In this document: positions 1 to 7,851 of the stretch, piece by piece
Layout of the letters: every line of letters begins with the position of its first letter
Position numbering within the stretch: the first letter of the stretch is position 1
Source of the DNA: PNKC01 sp039917655
GTDB taxonomy: Bacteria > Chloroflexota > Dehalococcoidia > Tepidiformales > Tepidiformaceae
Length of the DNA stretch: 31,766 nt
Assembly: GCA_039917655.1 (NCBI GenBank)
Contig: JBDSJC010000005.1
Coordinates: 1 to 31,766, forward strand
Direction of reading: 5' to 3'
Position numbers and translations under genes: made by a program
Notes under the pieces: model-generated
The model's input: the letters and a program-made list of their open reading frames with translations, nothing else
Told to the model about the DNA's origin: nothing
Database searches by the model: none

Positions 1-227
1 AAGTTCACCAGCAGGTCCGCAACGATCGCCGATAGCAACCCCACGCGGAAACCCCAGATGGCCGCCGACCCGAGACATACCAGGAGGTAGAGCAGCACGA
101 TGTCGACGATGTGAGGCTCATCGAGTAGCCACGCAAGGAGCGCCGTGAGCGTCCCGTACACGGCAAGGGTTATAGCCGCGCCAGCCCAGACCCCAGAACG
201 GACCCTCATAAGCTTAAGCAGCATCAT
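1..227 (-). CDS. DUF4118 (KdpD-like) membrane sensor, N-terminal fragment
   Basis: The frame is open from a double ATG at 227/224 to the window edge, so only about 75 N-terminal residues are visible; a third in-frame ATG at 209 is another possible start. No start has a convincing ribosome site. The peptide is hydrophobic, with a first membrane segment at about residues 13-31 and two more (IVDIVLLYLLVCLGSAA and FRVGLLSAIVADLLVNF). The order 'hydrophobic helix, short loop, YLL, G-F/W-R-x-G-L' resembles the DUF4118 four-helix membrane domain of KdpD-type and related sensor histidine kinases. The kinase part would lie beyond position 1 and cannot be seen, so it could equally be a DUF4118-only protein or a diguanylate cyclase. 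Confidence 0.55.
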   Translation of the reverse strand, partial: MMLLKLMRVRSGVWAGAAITLAVYGTLTALLAWLLDEPHIVDIVLLYLLVCLGSAAIWGFRVGLLSAIVADLLVN

Positions 228-487
228 CCGCTTCGCAGGGTACTCCGAACGCGAGTGGCATGGCTTCGACCGGCGGACTTTGGACCTACACCCCAGTCGC
301 CGGTCGCGTTACCAGCTGAACCGCCGAACGCCTCTCGAACCCGCAACGCGCCGCGGGTGGCCCGCCAACGCCCAGGTCAACGGCGCGGCACAGCGAAGGG
401 GCGGTTCGCGTCATCCGGTCAGCGTCTCAGAGACGCCGCGCCGCCGGTTTCGAGTTTATCAAGACTTGTCGAGTCGTGGCAGATAAA

Positions 488-1241
488 TCACGTCCTGGGG
501 CCGAATGCCTCGAAAACGGGTAGAAGCGCGCGCGCCACCCTCTCATGCGCCTCTTCGGTCATGTGGACGCCGTCCGAGAGGATCATCTCCTCGCGGCGGC
601 CTCCCGCGCTGATCGCTTGCTCTAAATCGCCCCAGCACAGTTCGCGTTCGGCCACCAACGGTCTGATCGCATGTTCGATGCCCACGATTGCGCCGGCGAG
701 CGACGGGATCATCCGGTGGATGTACGGGGTGTAGTGGTGGTCTCCTAGGACCACTACCTGGAGCTGTTCCTGCTGCGACAGTTCCCGAATCAAGCTGCCG
801 TAAACGTCGATAAACTGAGGAAAGCTCATCACGGTCCCCGTACCGGCCAGCCGGCGTGCCAACCGCCGGCCGATCATCCGGCCAGGCTTCCCTGGTTGGA
901 CTCCTCCTTCGACGTGGCGCGAATAGGCATGCTCTCCCCGGCTGTAGAGCATGGCGGCACGCCGCCCGAAGCGTTGCTCCACGCTCGCGCGGACCGTACC
1001 GAAGGCGCACCAATACGACGCGAGCGTCAGCACCAACAACGTCGGGCTGAGCATTCTTCACCAGGTCCAGCGCATGGCGGACGGCGCCCGGGCGGTAGGG
1101 CGCGAACCGCCAGCTATCGACCACCACTGGTTCCGAAACCGACTCGCGAAGGCGCTCTTCGAGGAGTGCGGGCCATACCCGCGAGCCCGGGGCGAGCAGC
1201 ATGCCGGTGGTATCGCTGTTGCCGAGTACGGATACGCGCAT
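488..1241 (-). pseudogene. SGNH/GDSL-type hydrolase, frameshifted
   Basis: Two minus-strand frames together form one SGNH-hydrolase-like protein. The upstream frame starts at ATG 1241 and gives the nucleophile block MRVSVLGNSDTTG (Ser9) and continues to ...NAQPDVV near 1041. The downstream frame gives the rest, from LVLTLASYWCAFGTV to the C-terminal block DGVHMTEEAH, which carries the expected Asp and His of the triad, and stops at 488. The join lies at about 1034-1043, where the minus strand reads GACGTTGTTGG; one surplus base, or two missing ones, in this GTTGTT run explains the shift. The total of about 250 residues is normal for the family. Either the gene is a recent pseudogene or the assembly has an indel. 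The substrate cannot be inferred. Confidence 0.6.
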
Positions 1242-1467
1242 TCGACCGCCGATGATTTCGCGAAACGTAACACGGCTGCGGTGGTTGGAGGTAGCCCTCG
1301 AAGTGTGGCCGAGATTGTCCGTCGCTGACGATAACCTGCCCGTGGAATCGAACCTCCTCACCACGACCTTCTCAAGCCCGGCAACACTGGGACGGCGCGC
1401 TTGACCGTCTAACGCAGTTCCTGGAGGCGTAGCTGCACCGGAGATGTAGGGAACTCTGGGGGGTGCG

Positions 1468-2268
1468 CTAGTAGTGGATCGCCCGGCCCACCCCGCCGCC
1501 AGCCGCGATGGAATCGCCGGTGATGGCGACCGAGAGCGGTGAAGCGAGGAAGGCGACGAGGTTCGCGATGTCCGCCGACTCGATCACGCGGTGGATGGCG
1601 TTCTGCTCGGCCAACCGTTGACGCGCGGCGTCCAACGTTTCGCCGCGCATCTCGGACCGGGACTGGAAGGTATGCTCCACGCCCTCGGTCCAGGTGAGGC
1701 CGGGATGGACGCAGGTGACGTTGATCCCGAATGGCCCGAGCTCATCGGCGAGGTTCTTGGTCAGCGCGGCCACGGCGACGTTGCGCATGCTGCCGACCGC
1801 GTTGCCGGTCTGGCGCGCAGCCAGGCCGCTGACGTTGATGATCCGACCCCAGCCGCTCGCTTTCATCGAGGGCACAACTTCGCGGGCGCAGCGAAGATAG
1901 CCGAGCACCTTGGTGTTCATCTCCGACGTGAAGATGTCATCTGGCAGGTTTTCGATGCCCGCAACCGGCGGGGCGCCGCCGGGCCGGGCGGCGTTGTTGA
2001 CGAGAATATCGACCCGCCCCAACTGCGCGATCACGAGTTCGGCCATGGCCCGCACGGACGCCGTGTCCGAGGTATCGACGGTGGCCGTCACGATTCGTTG
2101 ACCGGTCGCTGCCTGGATCTCCGAGGCGGCCTCGTCCAGGGCCTCGGCGCCTCGCGCCACGATCGCCACCTGTGCGCCCTCTTCCGCGAGCACGCGGGCG
2201 ATCGCCTTGCCGATCCCCCGGCTGCCTCCAGTTACAAGCGCGATCTTCCCATTCAGTTGCAGGTCCAA
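1468..2268 (-). CDS. Short-chain dehydrogenase/reductase lacking the YxxxK motif
   Basis: This 266-residue protein has a Rossmann fold of classical SDR length: the cofactor loop TGGSRGIG at residues 13-20, NNA at 91-93 and the conserved Ser in INVSG (S147). The usual catalytic Tyr and Lys are absent: the stretch GNAVGSMRNVAVAALTK (155-171) has no tyrosine and no Lys four residues after one, although the following NLADELG and INVTCVHPG are conserved. It may therefore belong to a divergent SDR branch using another mechanism, or a binding protein. The start is TTG, chosen because AGGAGG lies 7 nt upstream. It follows the SMP-30 gene by only 25 nt, so the two are probably co-transcribed and may act on related sugar- or lactone-like substrates (inference). 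Confidence 0.88.
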   Translation of the reverse strand: MDLQLNGKIALVTGGSRGIGKAIARVLAEEGAQVAIVARGAEALDEAASEIQAATGQRIVTATVDTSDTASVRAMAELVIAQLGRVDILVNNAARPGGAPPVAGIENLPDDIFTSEMNTKVLGYLRCAREVVPSMKASGWGRIINVSGLAARQTGNAVGSMRNVAVAALTKNLADELGPFGINVTCVHPGLTWTEGVEHTFQSRSEMRGETLDAARQRLAEQNAIHRVIESADIANLVAFLASPLSVAITGDSIAAGGGVGRAIHY

Positions 2269-2293
2269 GTTTCAGCCTCCTGAGTCCGTGCCG

Positions 2294-3211
2294 TCAGCGA
2301 CGGGGCGATCCCGGCGCAATGCCGGTCACTGTGGTTTCGATGCTGTAGACGCTGGTCGCCGCCGCCATGTACAGCGTCGAAAAGTTGTCGCCGCCGAAGG
2401 TAATGTTGGCGGCGTGCTCGTCCAGTTCGAAGACGCCGAGGTAGTCGCCGGCCGCCGTGTGGACAGACACGCCGCCTGCGCCGGTCGTCCACAGGCGACC
2501 TTCGCTATCGACCTTCATCCCGTCCGGCGAGCCGCGCCGGGCGTCCTTCGATTGATCCAGGAAAAGCGTCCGCTCGCCAGGCGTGTGGTCGGGCTTCATC
2601 TCGTAGCTCCAGATGAGCCGCTCATGCGAGTCGCCTATATAGAGGATCGATTCGTCCGGCGAGAAGGCCAGGCCGTTCGGCTGGTTGAACCCTTCGCTTA
2701 CGAGCAGCTTAAGGGAACCGTCCGGGTCAATCCGGTAGACGCCGTGGAATGGCAGTTCGGGGTGCTGGCCCTCGGCGCCGAAGCGAGGGTCGCGTCCGTT
2801 GTCGTCGCCGTAAGTCGGGTCAGTGAAGAAGACCGCCCCGGAGGAGTGGATGACAAGGTCATTCGGACTGTTGAGCGGCTTCCCGTCCCAGGATGACGCA
2901 AGCGCGATCGTCGTCGCGGGCGAGTCGTAGGCGCCGCGCGAAACCCGCCTTCCGCCGTGTTCGCAGGCGAGGATGTTGCCCGCGGAATCGAGCGTCAGGC
3001 CGTTCGACCAGCCGCTTGGTTCGCGGTAGACCTCGGCCACCGTGGTCCCAGGACGCCAGCGATGCATCCGGTTGCCGGGAATGTCGCTGAACACCAGGGC
3101 ATGGTCACTGGGGATCCAGATCGGACCTTCGGTGAATCCGAAGCCAGTGCAGAGGCGAGTCTCGTCAGAGAGGAGAAGTGCGGACAGTCCATGGTCGTCT
3201 TCGATGCGCAT
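2294..3211 (-). CDS. SMP-30/gluconolactonase/LRE family protein
   Basis: This 305-residue protein is a six-bladed beta-propeller of the SMP-30/gluconolaconase family (gluconolactonase type), calcium- or zinc-dependent hydrolases that open sugar lactones. Expected metal ligands are present: Glu28 in FTEGP, Asn117 in SPNDL, Asn179 in QPNGL and Asp230 in SPDGM. Repeated blade motifs (NGLTLDSAGN, NDLVIHSSG, NGLAFSPDES, DGMKVDSEG) run the length of the protein. There is no signal peptide, so it should be cytoplasmic. It is the first gene of a two-gene minus-strand unit with the downstream SDR, a pairing compatible with sugar or xenobiotic lactone catabolism. The exact lactone is unknown. Confidence 0.9.
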   Translation of the reverse strand: MRIEDDHGLSALLLSDETRLCTGFGFTEGPIWIPSDHALVFSDIPGNRMHRWRPGTTVAEVYREPSGWSNGLTLDSAGNILACEHGGRRVSRGAYDSPATTIALASSWDGKPLNSPNDLVIHSSGAVFFTDPTYGDDNGRDPRFGAEGQHPELPFHGVYRIDPDGSLKLLVSEGFNQPNGLAFSPDESILYIGDSHERLIWSYEMKPDHTPGERTLFLDQSKDARRGSPDGMKVDSEGRLWTTGAGGVSVHTAAGDYLGVFELDEHAANITFGGDNFSTLYMAAATSVYSIETTVTGIAPGSPRR

Positions 3212-3645
3212 AGTGCCGCGATTCTGTCACAACGCGGGTGGCCGTGGGAGCCAGGCGGTGGCGGATTGATCCTCTTGTTCTCCGCCCACCCCGCATCGAG
3301 CATGCGTTCGAACGGGCTCGGCCGTTCGTATGGCAGACGCGCGCGCCCTTCCCGCCGCCGTGCGCCGGCCTCCAGCTCCGCGTGCTCGGTGGGATTTTTG
3401 ACCGTGACCGCGCGAACCCAGCGTGTGGCCGCTCCGTGGAAGGTCGAAATCGTTGAGCATCGGCGGATTCCACAGCGTCGATAACCGCGACGTGGGCCAG
3501 AGGGCGAGACAGACTCCTGGCCGGGTTGGCGAAGTCCCGGGCAGCACTCGTTGTTGGGTGCCACGCCGTTGCAACGCAACGCCAAACCCGTAAGGGACGA
3601 ATGATATGCGGCGGTCGCTAATTTAACGGCAGGAGGACTACGCAC
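3212..3645. other. Gene-poor stretch, no supported gene
   Basis: This 434-bp gap separates the SMP-30 gene (minus) from the micropeptide gene (plus). Several overlapping open frames exist on both strands, but none combines a ribosome site with a recognisable protein. One minus frame at about 3430-3230 (including NPTEHAELEAG and YERPSPFERM) looks mildly protein-like but has no start codon in a suitable place; it could be a relic. A perfect 10-bp palindrome CGTTGCAACG lies near 3567. No tRNA fold or clear promoter was found. Confidence 0.4.
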
Positions 3646-3711
3646 ATGTTTATCGGTGGTGGTCTGTTGTTAGTCATTCTTATAGTCGTCCTGGCGGTGG
3701 TGCTGACGTGA
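3646..3711 (+). CDS. 21-residue single-span membrane peptide
   Basis: The ORF reads ATG to TGA and encodes MFIGGGLLLVILIVVLAVVLT with no charged residue, so almost the whole peptide would be one membrane helix. A consensus Shine-Dalgarno AGGAGG at 3631-3636 is 9 nt before the ATG, which is the main reason to accept so short an ORF. Its stop TGA shares bases with the GTG start of the next gene (GTGA overlap, 4 nt), so the two are probably translationally coupled. Function is unknown. Short hydrophobic peptides can be regulators of membrane proteins, subunits of small complexes or type I toxins; nothing here decides among these. Confidence 0.6.
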   Translation: MFIGGGLLLVILIVVLAVVLT

Positions 3712-4094
3712 TCACGAGCATTTTCATCCGCCGCTGTGACCGCTGTTCATCTCCGTACGATTGGCGCCGTTCAACCAGCCGGTCCCTGCGGATGACCTAC
3801 TGCAACTCGCTCTGCGAAGCCGCGGATCTCGGCGGGACGATCGAGTCCATGCTGGACATCGCCCGCGTCCCACGGAACCCAGTTCCTGCCATTGGAGGCG
3901 TTTTGCTAAACAGTGGTGCGCTGGATGACCTCTGGTCCGTGCCCACCTGTCCCAGGTGCGACAGCGGACTGGACCTTGATGCCGACGGAACGCGCTCGTG
4001 CGCGAACTGTGGCGCCAGGATCGTGGCTGAAGAGTCGTATCCGCCAATCGCCTCGCCGACCTTCAGAGCGATGCGTTACGGGGGCTACATTTAG
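3708..4094 (+). CDS. Protein with two four-cysteine (zinc-binding-like) clusters
   Basis: I do not recognise a named family for this 128-residue protein. It has two separate cysteine clusters: C10-x2-C13...C32-x3-C36 near the N-terminus, and C81-x2-C84...C98-x2-C101 (TCPRCDSG...SCANCG), the latter a classic zinc ribbon. The linker between them (about 40-78) is hydrophobic to neutral. The GTG start overlaps the stop of the 21-residue peptide, and no separate ribosome site is evident, which supports coupling. There is no signal peptide or clear membrane helix, so it should be cytoplasmic. Zinc ribbons of this type occur in nucleic-acid-binding and protein-assembly factors; the role here is unknown. 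It converges on the histidine kinase gene 34 bp downstream. Confidence 0.7.
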   Translation: MITSIFIRRCDRCSSPYDWRRSTSRSLRMTYCNSLCEAADLGGTIESMLDIARVPRNPVPAIGGVLLNSGALDDLWSVPTCPRCDSGLDLDADGTRSCANCGARIVAEESYPPIASPTFRAMRYGGYI

Positions 4095-4128
4095 GTTCGA
4101 ACTGGCGCGGGCCAAACGGCTGCGAGTC

Positions 4129-5628
4129 CTATTCGTCGTCAAATACCGCAATCGGAATCGTAAAGGTGAACTGGCAACCTCCGCCCTCGCGGTTGCTCAC
4201 CGAGATAGTGCCCCCTTGGAGTTCGACCAGGCGCTGACAGACGGTCAGCCCCAGCCCAATCCCCGAGACACGGGCCGACTGGTTCGGCGACCGAAAGAAG
4301 GGGTCGAAGACTCGTTTGACCTCGCCGTCAGGGATGCCCGGGCCGTGGTCCGCCACGGTAGTCGCAGAAAAATCGGCGGATGCCGAGACAGTGACTTCGA
4401 TGGGCAACCCCGCCGGGCTGTACTTGTCGGCGTTCGAAAGCAGATTGCCGAGTATCTGCTGGTAGTAGGTGGCGTTCGCCAGCGCGAACGCCAGCGGCCC
4501 ATCGGTGTTGAGCGAGACCTCGCGAGACGGGACGCGGGTGCGAAATTCCGTCAGGGTCGTTTCGGCAAGGCGGGGCAGGCGCACCGGTTCGATCTCGGCC
4601 TGTTCGCCAACAGATGCCCGTGAGAGCACCAGCATGTTCTCGATTATCGCCTGCAGGCGGCGGGCATCGCTCTCAAGGTCAGCGGCGATGCGGCTGCGGC
4701 CCTCGGCATCGAGTTCCTCTGCTCGCGCGCGCAAGAATCGTGCGTTGCCCAACAGGGTTGTGAGCGGCGTGCGCAACTCATGCGAGGTGAGCCCGAGGAC
4801 TTCGTCTTTGGCGCGCACGGCTTCCGCCATTTGTTGATTGGCCAATTCAAGCTGCTGCTGGAGTTCCTTTGCGCCGTGGATATCGACGCTAACGGAGGTC
4901 CAGCCCAACAGCGTTCCATCCTTGTGTTTGACGGGATGAATCCGAAAAGTCTGCCAGCGGAACTCTCCGCTGTGGTCGCGGACGCGATAGTCGAGCTCGC
5001 AGGCCCGACCGGCCTTCTTGGCGGCGGACCATGCCCGGCCAGCGCGCTTTCGATCATCCGGATGAATAATGCCCGTCGTGCCGGTGGCCAACGCCACTTC
5101 CCGGGGCTGACCGGTGAACTCCAGCCAACTGTCGTTGACGAATGTGGGCTTCCCCGATGGATCGCTAGTTATGACGTGCGCCGGCAAGGAGTGAAGGAGC
5201 GAAAAGATTCGCGACGTGTTCTCCCGGATCGTACGCTGCGCATCTTTCAGTGGTGTTATATCAGTAGCCGAAACCACGGAAACGAAGCCGTCCTCGAGTT
5301 CGAGCCGGCGTGCATCAATTTGAAGCGTCCGCAGTTTGCGTTCACTTGTGAAAACCCGGATCTCGTACTGATCCGGCGCCTCTTCGCCGCCTACCCGCGC
5401 CTTCTCACGAGCAACGACGGTTTCGCGGTCTTCAGGATGAACGAGCTGCTCGAAGAACTGTGGTTGAAGGAGCTGCTCCCGAGTGAACCCGGTTATCTCG
5501 GCGAGGGCGCGGTTTACGTAGCGGACATCCTGGCCGTCGAACACCCAGATCCCACAGCACACGCTTTCCAGCAGCGCCAAGCGGGCATCTCTGTCGAGGG
5601 GTGCCTCAACTGTGCTGTCTGAAGTCAC
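4129..5628 (-). CDS. PAS-PAS sensor histidine kinase
   Basis: This 499-residue soluble kinase has two PAS domains (about 15-130 and 140-255, each with the W/F-x-N and HPDD or HPED signatures), a short coiled coil (255-275), a HisKA dimerisation domain with the phospho-acceptor H283 in SHELRTP, and a HATPase domain with the N-box (about 391-403, NLLSNADKY), G1 box DHGPG (427-431), F box and G2 box GIGLG (456-460). There are no membrane segments, so it senses an internal signal such as redox state or a small ligand. No response regulator lies next to it, so it is an orphan here. Start is GTG; a -10-like TACCCT sits 7 nt upstream, suggesting a leaderless mRNA. Confidence 0.93.
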   Translation of the reverse strand: MTSDSTVEAPLDRDARLALLESVCCGIWVFDGQDVRYVNRALAEITGFTREQLLQPQFFEQLVHPEDRETVVAREKARVGGEEAPDQYEIRVFTSERKLRTLQIDARRLELEDGFVSVVSATDITPLKDAQRTIRENTSRIFSLLHSLPAHVITSDPSGKPTFVNDSWLEFTGQPREVALATGTTGIIHPDDRKRAGRAWSAAKKAGRACELDYRVRDHSGEFRWQTFRIHPVKHKDGTLLGWTSVSVDIHGAKELQQQLELANQQMAEAVRAKDEVLGLTSHELRTPLTTLLGNARFLRARAEELDAEGRSRIAADLESDARRLQAIIENMLVLSRASVGEQAEIEPVRLPRLAETTLTEFRTRVPSREVSLNTDGPLAFALANATYYQQILGNLLSNADKYSPAGLPIEVTVSASADFSATTVADHGPGIPDGEVKRVFDPFFRSPNQSARVSGIGLGLTVCQRLVELQGGTISVSNREGGGCQFTFTIPIAVFDDE

Positions 5629-5725
5629 GGGTGACAGGGTAGTTCATCCTGAGCCTGCTGTATTGCCACAGTCACGAACCGCGGCTGACGACGGCACTTT
5701 CCCCAGTCCTACCCTGCCCGCGCTT

Positions 5726-5731
5726 TAGACT
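5726..5731 (+). promoter_or_regulatory. -10 box of a putative leaderless promoter
   Basis: TAGACT fits the TAnnnT -10 consensus and is separated from the ATG at 5738 by exactly 6 nt, so transcription would start at or next to the start codon. No good -35 hexamer and no Shine-Dalgarno are visible. Confidence 0.45.
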
Positions 5732-5737
5732 CGGGAC

Positions 5738-6793
5738 ATGGATCGCCGGACAATCGTCGTAGCCGCCGCCGCGAGCGCTCTGACGCTTGCACTCGTCTGG
5801 TTGGTGGGGGCCTGCCGGCCTGATAGCCCGGCGGCGGGCAGCCGCGAGACCGCCACCCGGCCGACTCCGGCCGGCGCACCGGATCAGGGCCCGCCGTCTT
5901 TCACGGTCGCCGACCTGGGTGTGAAACTGGCATATGCCCGGGTTGCGGCCACTGGCGTTGGCACCCTGGTGATCGAAACGGTTGCCGGCGCAAACGACGT
6001 GCCGCGAGCGAAGGGCGTCTTCAGCGGCATCGCCTGGTCGCCGGATGGACAGAAGCTCGCGCTAAGCTTCGGCGCCTCGGCCGAGGCACAGGACATCTAC
6101 GTCTACGACACCGACTCGGGCGAGTTCAAGCAGCTCACGACGGACGGGCGAAGCCGGCGGCCGACATGGTCACCTGATGGGGCCTTCATCGCCTTCAGTG
6201 CGGGCGGCGCCGCGCACGGCCAGGGGCCGGTGTTCACCGTCGGTGCCAGCGGAGCCGAGGCTAAGGCGCTCTCTCGCGACGCCCGCCACGACGACCCCGC
6301 CTGGGCGCCTGACGGCTCGGCGATCGCGGTCTCGCGGGAACCCGGGACGATCGTCCTGATTTCACCCACCAGCGGTGAAGAGCAGAGGCAAGTCAACCTC
6401 CTGCGAGAGTCGGCCCCCACGTACTCTTCGCTGGACTGGTCAGCAGAAAGCGACGCAATCGCGGCCACCGTGCGGGTGGGCTCGAACCTTGCGATCGTTG
6501 TCATCGGAGACAAACTGACGTCCCAGCGGCAGGTTGGCGGGGCGTTCCTGGGCAATCCGGTGGATCCGGCCTGGGTGCACCCTTCGTGGGTGCCGGGCTT
6601 TCCGAAGCTGATCGCGGCCTCCGAGACCACCGGAGACCTCCTCCTCGTCGATCTCGCAGCGACGGCAGCGGACATGCCATCGAATGCCCCCTACTCGCCG
6701 GTGCAAGTGCTGGTGCCCACGTCCGAAGGTTCGAAGCTCGCTTTCCCGGCGGTCTACGGGCCGCGCGCGGCGGGCGGTTCATCCATCGTTTAG
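5738..6793 (+). CDS. PD40/TolB-like beta-propeller lipoprotein
   Basis: This 351-residue protein begins with a basic end (MDRR), a hydrophobic stretch and a lipobox LVGAC, with Cys26 as the likely lipidated residue, followed by a Pro/Ala/Thr-rich linker (27-55). The rest is a beta-propeller with PD40-type repeats: AWSPDGQKLALS, TWSPDGAFIAFS, AWAPDGSAIAVS and a degenerate LDWSAESDAIAA. Such lipoproteins are anchored outside the cytoplasmic membrane and usually bind proteins or ligands; enzymatic activity is not expected. It is transcribed divergently from the histidine kinase, with 109 bp between them, so it could be part of the same response (inference). Confidence 0.85.
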   Translation: MDRRTIVVAAAASALTLALVWLVGACRPDSPAAGSRETATRPTPAGAPDQGPPSFTVADLGVKLAYARVAATGVGTLVIETVAGANDVPRAKGVFSGIAWSPDGQKLALSFGASAEAQDIYVYDTDSGEFKQLTTDGRSRRPTWSPDGAFIAFSAGGAAHGQGPVFTVGASGAEAKALSRDARHDDPAWAPDGSAIAVSREPGTIVLISPTSGEEQRQVNLLRESAPTYSSLDWSAESDAIAATVRVGSNLAIVVIGDKLTSQRQVGGAFLGNPVDPAWVHPSWVPGFPKLIAASETTGDLLLVDLAATAADMPSNAPYSPVQVLVPTSEGSKLAFPAVYGPRAAGGSSIV

Positions 6794-6867
6794 GGCACAC
6801 TCTCCGCCGCGCCAGACGCCGGGGGTCATCCTGTAGAGTGCGCTCACTTCAAAAACAGGAGACCGTC

Positions 6868-7734
6868 GTGAAAGACTTCAAGGGTAAGGTGGCGGTGGTC
6901 ACCGGAGCGGCCAGCGGCATGGGCCTCGCGTTCTCGCACAAGTTCGCCGAAGAGGGCATGAGCGTGGTGCTGGCAGACATCGAAAGCGAACCCCTGGCGA
7001 TGGCCGAGGCAGCACTCAAGGAGAAGGGCGGCGAGGTGCTCGCCGTGCGCACGGACGTGATGACGGAAGACGATGTGAACCGCCTGGCCGAGGCCGCATT
7101 CTCGCGCTTTGGCAACGTCCACATCGTCTGCAACAACGCCGGCGTCGCGGCGAGCGCCGCCACCCTGCGTTCACGTCCCTGGGAATCTTCGATCGCTGAC
7201 TGGGAGTGGACGTTCGGCGTCAACTTCATGGGTGTGCTCTACGGCATCCGGGCGTTTGTACCGCGCATGTTGGAGAACGGCGACGAGGGGCACATCGTGA
7301 ACACCGCTTCGATGGCTGGGCTTCTGACGGGCGCGAACCCGTACAACATCTCGAAGCACAGCGTGGTTTGCCTGACGGAAGGGATCTACAAGGAGTTCAA
7401 GGGGATGGGCGCGAAGCTCTCCGCCTCCGTCCTCTGCCCGGGCTTGATCAACACCGCGATCCTCGATTCCGAGCGCAACCGCCCGGCGGAGTTCGGCCCG
7501 CCGACGGACGTCAGTTCGCTGCGCCTCGAGGTGCAGGAGTTCTCAGCAACCTTCGAAGCCGCCTTGAAGGCGGGCTACGAGCCGGAGGAAGTCGCGCGCC
7601 AGGTCTTCGAAGCCATCCGCGACGACAAGTTCTACATCTTCCCCGCGCAAACCGGCGTGTTGGAATCGGTCAAGCTGCGCATGGAAGACATCATCGAACA
7701 GCGCAACCCGACCATCCCGGCGGCTGCGAGGTAG
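6868..7734 (+). CDS. Classical SDR family oxidoreductase
   Basis: This 288-residue protein is a complete classical short-chain dehydrogenase: cofactor loop TGAASGMG (12-19), NNAG (89-92), catalytic Ser148 (NTASMAG), Tyr159 and Lys163 (YNISK). Asp37 in VVLAD after the second strand favours NAD(H) over NADP(H). The start is GTG at 6868, supported by AGGAGA five nt upstream; a longer in-frame extension to 6586 runs through the previous gene and is rejected. A -10-like TAGAGT lies about 30 nt upstream. It precedes the APH kinase, DUF6285 and ACAD genes on the same strand and probably oxidises or reduces an alcohol/ketone intermediate of the same acyl-CoA pathway (inference). Confidence 0.92.
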   Translation: MKDFKGKVAVVTGAASGMGLAFSHKFAEEGMSVVLADIESEPLAMAEAALKEKGGEVLAVRTDVMTEDDVNRLAEAAFSRFGNVHIVCNNAGVAASAATLRSRPWESSIADWEWTFGVNFMGVLYGIRAFVPRMLENGDEGHIVNTASMAGLLTGANPYNISKHSVVCLTEGIYKEFKGMGAKLSASVLCPGLINTAILDSERNRPAEFGPPTDVSSLRLEVQEFSATFEAALKAGYEPEEVARQVFEAIRDDKFYIFPAQTGVLESVKLRMEDIIEQRNPTIPAAAR

Positions 7735-7798
7735 ATTCCCCACGGCTACGACCAAAGGCTGGCATTCCAACGTTCGCGGTCCTTCCCAGGACCCTTGT

Positions 7799-7804
7799 AG
7801 ACTG
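7799..7804 (+). promoter_or_regulatory. Putative -10 box upstream of the APH-DUF6285-ACAD genes
   Basis: TAGACT is the same hexamer as before the PD40 lipoprotein gene. Transcription would begin near 7810, leaving a leader of about 42 nt that contains the GAGGAGG ribosome site before the GTG at 7852. No clear -35 is visible. Confidence 0.35.
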
Positions 7805-7851
7805 CGGGGTTGAGGGCGGGCGTTGGGAAATCGAGGAGGGCCGGGTCACTA

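Noticed and set aside
1335..1365. GGTTCGATTCC on the minus strand, resembling a tRNA T-loop
   Set aside because: The flanking bases do not form the required T-stem and no anticodon or D-arm can be placed around it.
3227..3574. Minus-strand open frames between the SMP-30 and micropeptide genes
   Set aside because: No ribosome site, no family, and protein-like phrases are scattered over two frames; at most a decayed gene.
6586..6867. Upstream extension of the SDR open frame to an ATG at 6586
   Set aside because: It overlaps the well-supported PD40 lipoprotein, whereas GTG 6868 has an AGGAGA ribosome site and gives the normal SDR N-terminus.
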